Shown piece by piece: positions 18,654 to 21,055 of a stretch of 21,055 nucleotides of DNA (positions are counted from its first letter, which is position 1; each line of letters starts with the position of its first letter). Position numbers and translations under genes: made by a program. The DNA is from Apostichopus californicus (Eukaryota > Echinodermata > Holothuroidea > Aspidochirotida > Stichopodidae): NCBI GenBank assembly GCA_020650975.1, contig JAIPMN010117470.1:1-21055 (forward strand). The letters run 5' to 3'. Below the pieces are notes generated by a model. It ran no database searches. It saw only the letters and a program-made list of their open reading frames with translations, and was not told the origin of the DNA.

Positions 18654-18840
18654 TCAACAAATTTTGATTTTGCTCCTGCTGAAGGAAAGTGGCTTTGGAG
18701 GCTCTTGCAAATGGAAGAAAATGTCCTTGATGTTCGCAGCTGAAATATTGCTCACAGTTTTGAACTGGTTGGCATCAGCAGTGTATGAATGAAAACTTCC
18801 ATTCTGTACCTTCCAGCTGGTGTTTTGTGGTGTGTTCTTT
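18654..18840 (-). CDS. Candidate minus-strand exon or gene relic, unrecognised
   Basis: On the minus strand, after TAATTTTGATTTAG (an acceptor-like edge at 18841), a frame of 61 codons stays open to TGA at 18656-18654. It reads KNTPQNTSWKVQNGSFHSYT and continues with a mixed, protein-like composition (ADANQFKTVSNIS... EPPKP). There is no ATG. A second frame starts after another acceptor-like ATATTTCAG (about 18724) and runs past this stop to end FVDQDYKKILE and TAG near 18618; it looks equally plausible. Only one of the two, or neither, can be right. I do not recognise the family. It could be a nested minus-strand gene, a processed relic or chance in an intron. Confidence 0.25.
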
Positions 18841-19017
18841 CTAAATCAAAATTAGCTTTTCTTGACTTCCATGACTTTCTATGACTTTACATTCTGAGCT
18901 GTTGTAGTCAAGCTGTTGTTCTCTTTATATAAACAGGAAGTCAAGAATTCTATTCTTAGAACCCAACAAGTAGCAAGTAAACTCCCAAGAGCAGTAAACA
19001 ATCGCCCCTCCGTTACT

Positions 19018-19215
19018 GGTAACAGAGGGACACTAGTTAACTGGTTCTTTACTTTAGCATAAAAAGTAGCTAACACCTTGGTTTAACTTTTCTTGAGTGG
19101 TTAATTTTAAGAAAGTGTTTTATACAAATTATGAAATTGTTCCAGCATTGAATGACTGAGAAATAAAAAAATAATGTATTTTTTTGGTAACGGAGGGACA
19201 GGTAACGGAGGGACA
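19018..19215 (+). repeat. Dispersed 15-mer GGTAACGGAGGGACA, cluster 2
   Basis: One copy (GGTAACAGAGGGACA) lies at 19018-19032. It is preceded by the inverted form CCCCTCCGTTACT (19005-19017), giving near-perfect 11-bp arms around TG. Two exact copies lie head to tail at 19186-19200 and 19201-19215. Confidence 0.9.
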
Positions 19216-19571
19216 AATCAGGTAATTAGCAATTACTGATAATTGACAAGTTATAGACAATGAAGGGGAATTATTCCTGTGGTATGCATAATATTGACCA
19301 GTACTACTAGGTTGTGTAAGTCTTCTTTCTAAGTCATCTTTGTAAGTCTAGGAAAAATTTGGTTTTAAAAATATCCCCAGAATTTGAGAATTTTTGGCAT
19401 AACACAAGTGCAAGCTGGCTACATATGTCTATAACTTTTCATTAAATTATTATATTCTTGTTCTGGAAGTACAGTGGTAAAATATAACTCTTTAACTATC
19501 TAGCCATACCACATTAGACCATGTTCTGTACATTTCCAATTTCAAACCAAATGTTACGTTTCCCTTGACCC
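19216..19571. other. Unannotated intron sequence
   Basis: AT-rich, with no gene, array or clear structure seen. Confidence 0.45.
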
Positions 19572-19766
19572 TGCCCTACTACCAAATTCAAATCTGAACT
19601 GATTATTGAATTGGTTTATGCAGATGACTGTGTGCTCATAGCCCATTCTCCTGAAGCGCTGCAGCTTGTTGTCAATCGCTTTGCTGAAGGCACTAGGTCC
19701 TGTGGGCTTGTCATCAGTACCACCAAAACAGATAGTGCATCAACAAAAATTAAATTTGGAGTTTAA
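19572..19766 (+). pseudogene. Non-LTR retrotransposon (LINE) reverse transcriptase fragment
   Basis: A plus-strand frame includes SELIIELVYADDCVLIAHSP and then EALQLVVNRFAEGTRSCGL followed by VISTTKT. The YADD tetrad is the catalytic motif of reverse transcriptases. The downstream helix plus GL-x-IS-x-x-KT pattern is the motif that follows it in LINE-type enzymes such as the Jockey, CR1 and RTE groups. Only about 55-60 residues remain. After KT the family resemblance stops, and the frame ends at TAA at 19764-19766. No start, endonuclease domain or 3' tail was recognised. This is an internal scrap of a dead element sitting in the ATP6V1H intron. Confidence 0.85.
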
Positions 19767-20199
19767 CAAGAAAGCAAACTTCTGAAGTTAACACTTTCAT
19801 ATTACGCATTAAAAAAATACCTATATTATGAAATACCAACTAAATATGTTCATGAAAACAATGATTTCATGTATTGCTGTGGCAAGTAAGAAAGGAACTT
19901 CTATCTGTTAAAACAATATAAAGGTTATTTTTTTTCCCCAATCATTATATCAAAATAAAAATTACAGCTGAATAGATAAAAGTTATTCAAAAGTTAGCAT
20001 TACCAAACTATGTAGTCTGCAATTCTGCATGCTAGGCAGACAATAATAATAGCTAGTCAGACAGTAACCTTTTGAAGGGAATTAATTCTTTAATTGGCTA
20101 CCAATCAGATCTTAAAAAACAATATTTACCTACAATGCATGTATTTGTTAATGCATATTTATACTGGAACACATATATGACGACATTATACTGTATATT
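19767..20199. other. Unannotated intron sequence
   Basis: AT-rich, with no recognised gene or array. Confidence 0.45.
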
Positions 20200-20630
20200 C
20201 TGGAGTTTGAATAAATATCTGAATACTGTTTAATGGCATTTGTACATACTGATTACTAGAAATGTTAGTTCTTTAAAAGAAGAAGCAAACGTGGAAAGAT
20301 GACTTTGCCAAGTAAAAGTCAACATCAGTCTATAATAGTGTTGGTTAAACCACTTTCAAGAAAAAAACTGCCCAGAAGATCTCCATTGAAATGTTCAGTT
20401 GTAAGTGACAGCAACATACTTTCCTTTTCCTGAGTTTGAATTAAAACTAAATACCATTTAATGGTAATTAAACAATAACTGTTAAAAACAAAATAATAAA
20501 TATAGGTTTAATCCCACTTTGAAAAATTCCTCTGAAAAGTTAACTTGAAAGTGACAGCAATATGCTGTCATTTTGAATAAAACTAAAGACTGTTTAATGG
20601 TAAGCAATAACCATTGAAAACAAATAATAT
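20200..20630 (+). repeat. Diverged direct repeats with a TTTAATGG core
   Basis: Two copies share GTGACAGCAA(C/T)AT, then TTTGAAT-AAAACTAAA, TTTAATGGTAA and AACAAATAAT-like segments, with GTGACAGCA at 20405 and 20551. A shorter third copy (GAATACTGTTTAATGGCA) lies at 20221-20238. Spacing is 136-146 bp between the two long copies. Confidence 0.7.
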
Positions 20631-20754
20631 GTTACTAATGTTTTTAGGCCTTCTTTGTTTTACGATTGATGTCAGCTTCTCGGATATGTATTTGCTGAAC
20701 CTTGCAGCTTCCTCAGTAAATTGCAGCTTTCTTTCAAACGTTCCACGAATTGTG
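20583..20754 (-). CDS. Candidate minus-strand exon, unrecognised
   Basis: On the minus strand a strong acceptor-like edge, CACTTTGTTTTTTGCAG, ends at 20755. It is followed by C and then an open frame TIRGTFERKLQFTEEAARFS, KYISEKLTSIVKQRRPKN, running on to TAG at 20585-20583. The charged, amphipathic composition up to about RRPKN looks like real protein. The last 20 codons overlap the direct repeat at 20545-20630 and probably do not belong. No AG|GT donor lies at the 3' edge; ATTA|GTAACA is the only weak option. I do not recognise the family, and it is not subunit H. It could be an exon of a gene on the opposite strand or a relic. Confidence 0.3.
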
Positions 20755-21055
20755 CTGCAAAAAACAAAGTGAATGAACACTTAAGAATTGACTTATCATG
20801 ATTTACAGTAACAGTGTGATCCTTAAACTTAAAGAACTCTCTTGCATTGCTAGATGAGTGCTTTCATGGAAAGTTAAGTTCAAACTTTCCTAGGGTTTAG
20901 AATGTCTCATATATGTCAATATTTGTCTATGTTGGTATCCAACCTGAATGGACTAGCAATCACAGTCTAACCAAGAACATTCTTTTGTCTCAAATCCAAA
21001 GGGACAACCTTCTCACCTAATTGAAAGATGTACTTTGAAGTTGAAGTCATGAACT
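20755..21055. other. Unannotated sequence to window end
   Basis: No exon, repeat or structure was recognised on either strand. Confidence 0.45.

Larger units (their letters stand above)
10713..21055 (+). other. ATP6V1H: ATP6V1H intron (3' end outside window)
   Basis: Intronic sequence follows the GTAAGT donor at 10713. No further subunit H coding segment was recognised up to the window end, so this intron exceeds 10.3 kb. Minus-strand open stretches near 18.7 and 20.7 kb are listed separately and do not resemble subunit H. Confidence 0.75.

Noticed and set aside
1..21055. tRNA, rRNA or other structured RNA genes
   Set aside because: I looked for GGTTCRA-type B boxes with paired acceptor stems and for conserved rRNA words and found none convincing by eye.

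Overview
This is eukaryotic genomic DNA. It is mostly intron, and about 180 bases are clearly protein-coding. The anchor is two exons on the + strand, at 1-95 and 10628-10712. They join in frame to encode part of V-type proton ATPase subunit H (ATP6V1H, yeast Vma13, fly VhaSFD). The join has a GTAAGA donor, a TTTGTTTGTTCCAG acceptor and a phase-2 codon AA|G. The window therefore lies inside this gene, read left to right. It begins within an exon, holds one complete intron of 10,532 bp, and ends inside the next intron of more than 10.3 kb. I found no third exon. Gene structure, repeat style and hAT-rich content suggest a marine invertebrate, possibly an echinoderm or another non-vertebrate deuterostome. 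That placement is inference only.

First intron (96-10627). A large 63/65-bp minisatellite of about 36 copies fills 194-2499. Mostly unannotated sequence follows, with a degenerate 130-160 bp repeat at 4086-4640 that carries AGGTCA-N-AGGTCA-like half-site pairs. A second minisatellite (53-60 bp unit) starts at 5669 and is broken twice. The first break is a hAT-like element at 5996-8753 with a perfect 8-bp target duplication. It carries two further TIR elements inside it (6423-7733 and 7901-8559). The second break is a 1.3-kb insertion at 8884-10197. The minisatellite ends just before the second exon.

Second intron (10713-21055). A 64-68 bp minisatellite is broken by another hAT-like element (10918-12103). 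Next come a seven-copy 54-bp minisatellite (12424-12801), a foldback repeat (13434-13646) and a 35-bp array flanked by long direct repeats (14430-14730). A small G-rich TIR element (15634-16116) has inserted into a fourth, ~20-bp, tandem repeat. The last 4 kb holds a dispersed 15-mer (GGTAACGGAGGGACA, eight sites including one inverted), a LINE reverse-transcriptase fragment (19572-19766), and two unrecognised minus-strand open stretches with acceptor-like edges (18654-18840 and 20583-20754).

The main story is the intron content rather than any new gene system. TIR transposons have repeatedly landed inside minisatellites, two elements with different ends share the same internal repeat, and an unexplained 15-mer recurs without homologous flanks. 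I see no operon, CRISPR array, tRNA or rRNA.
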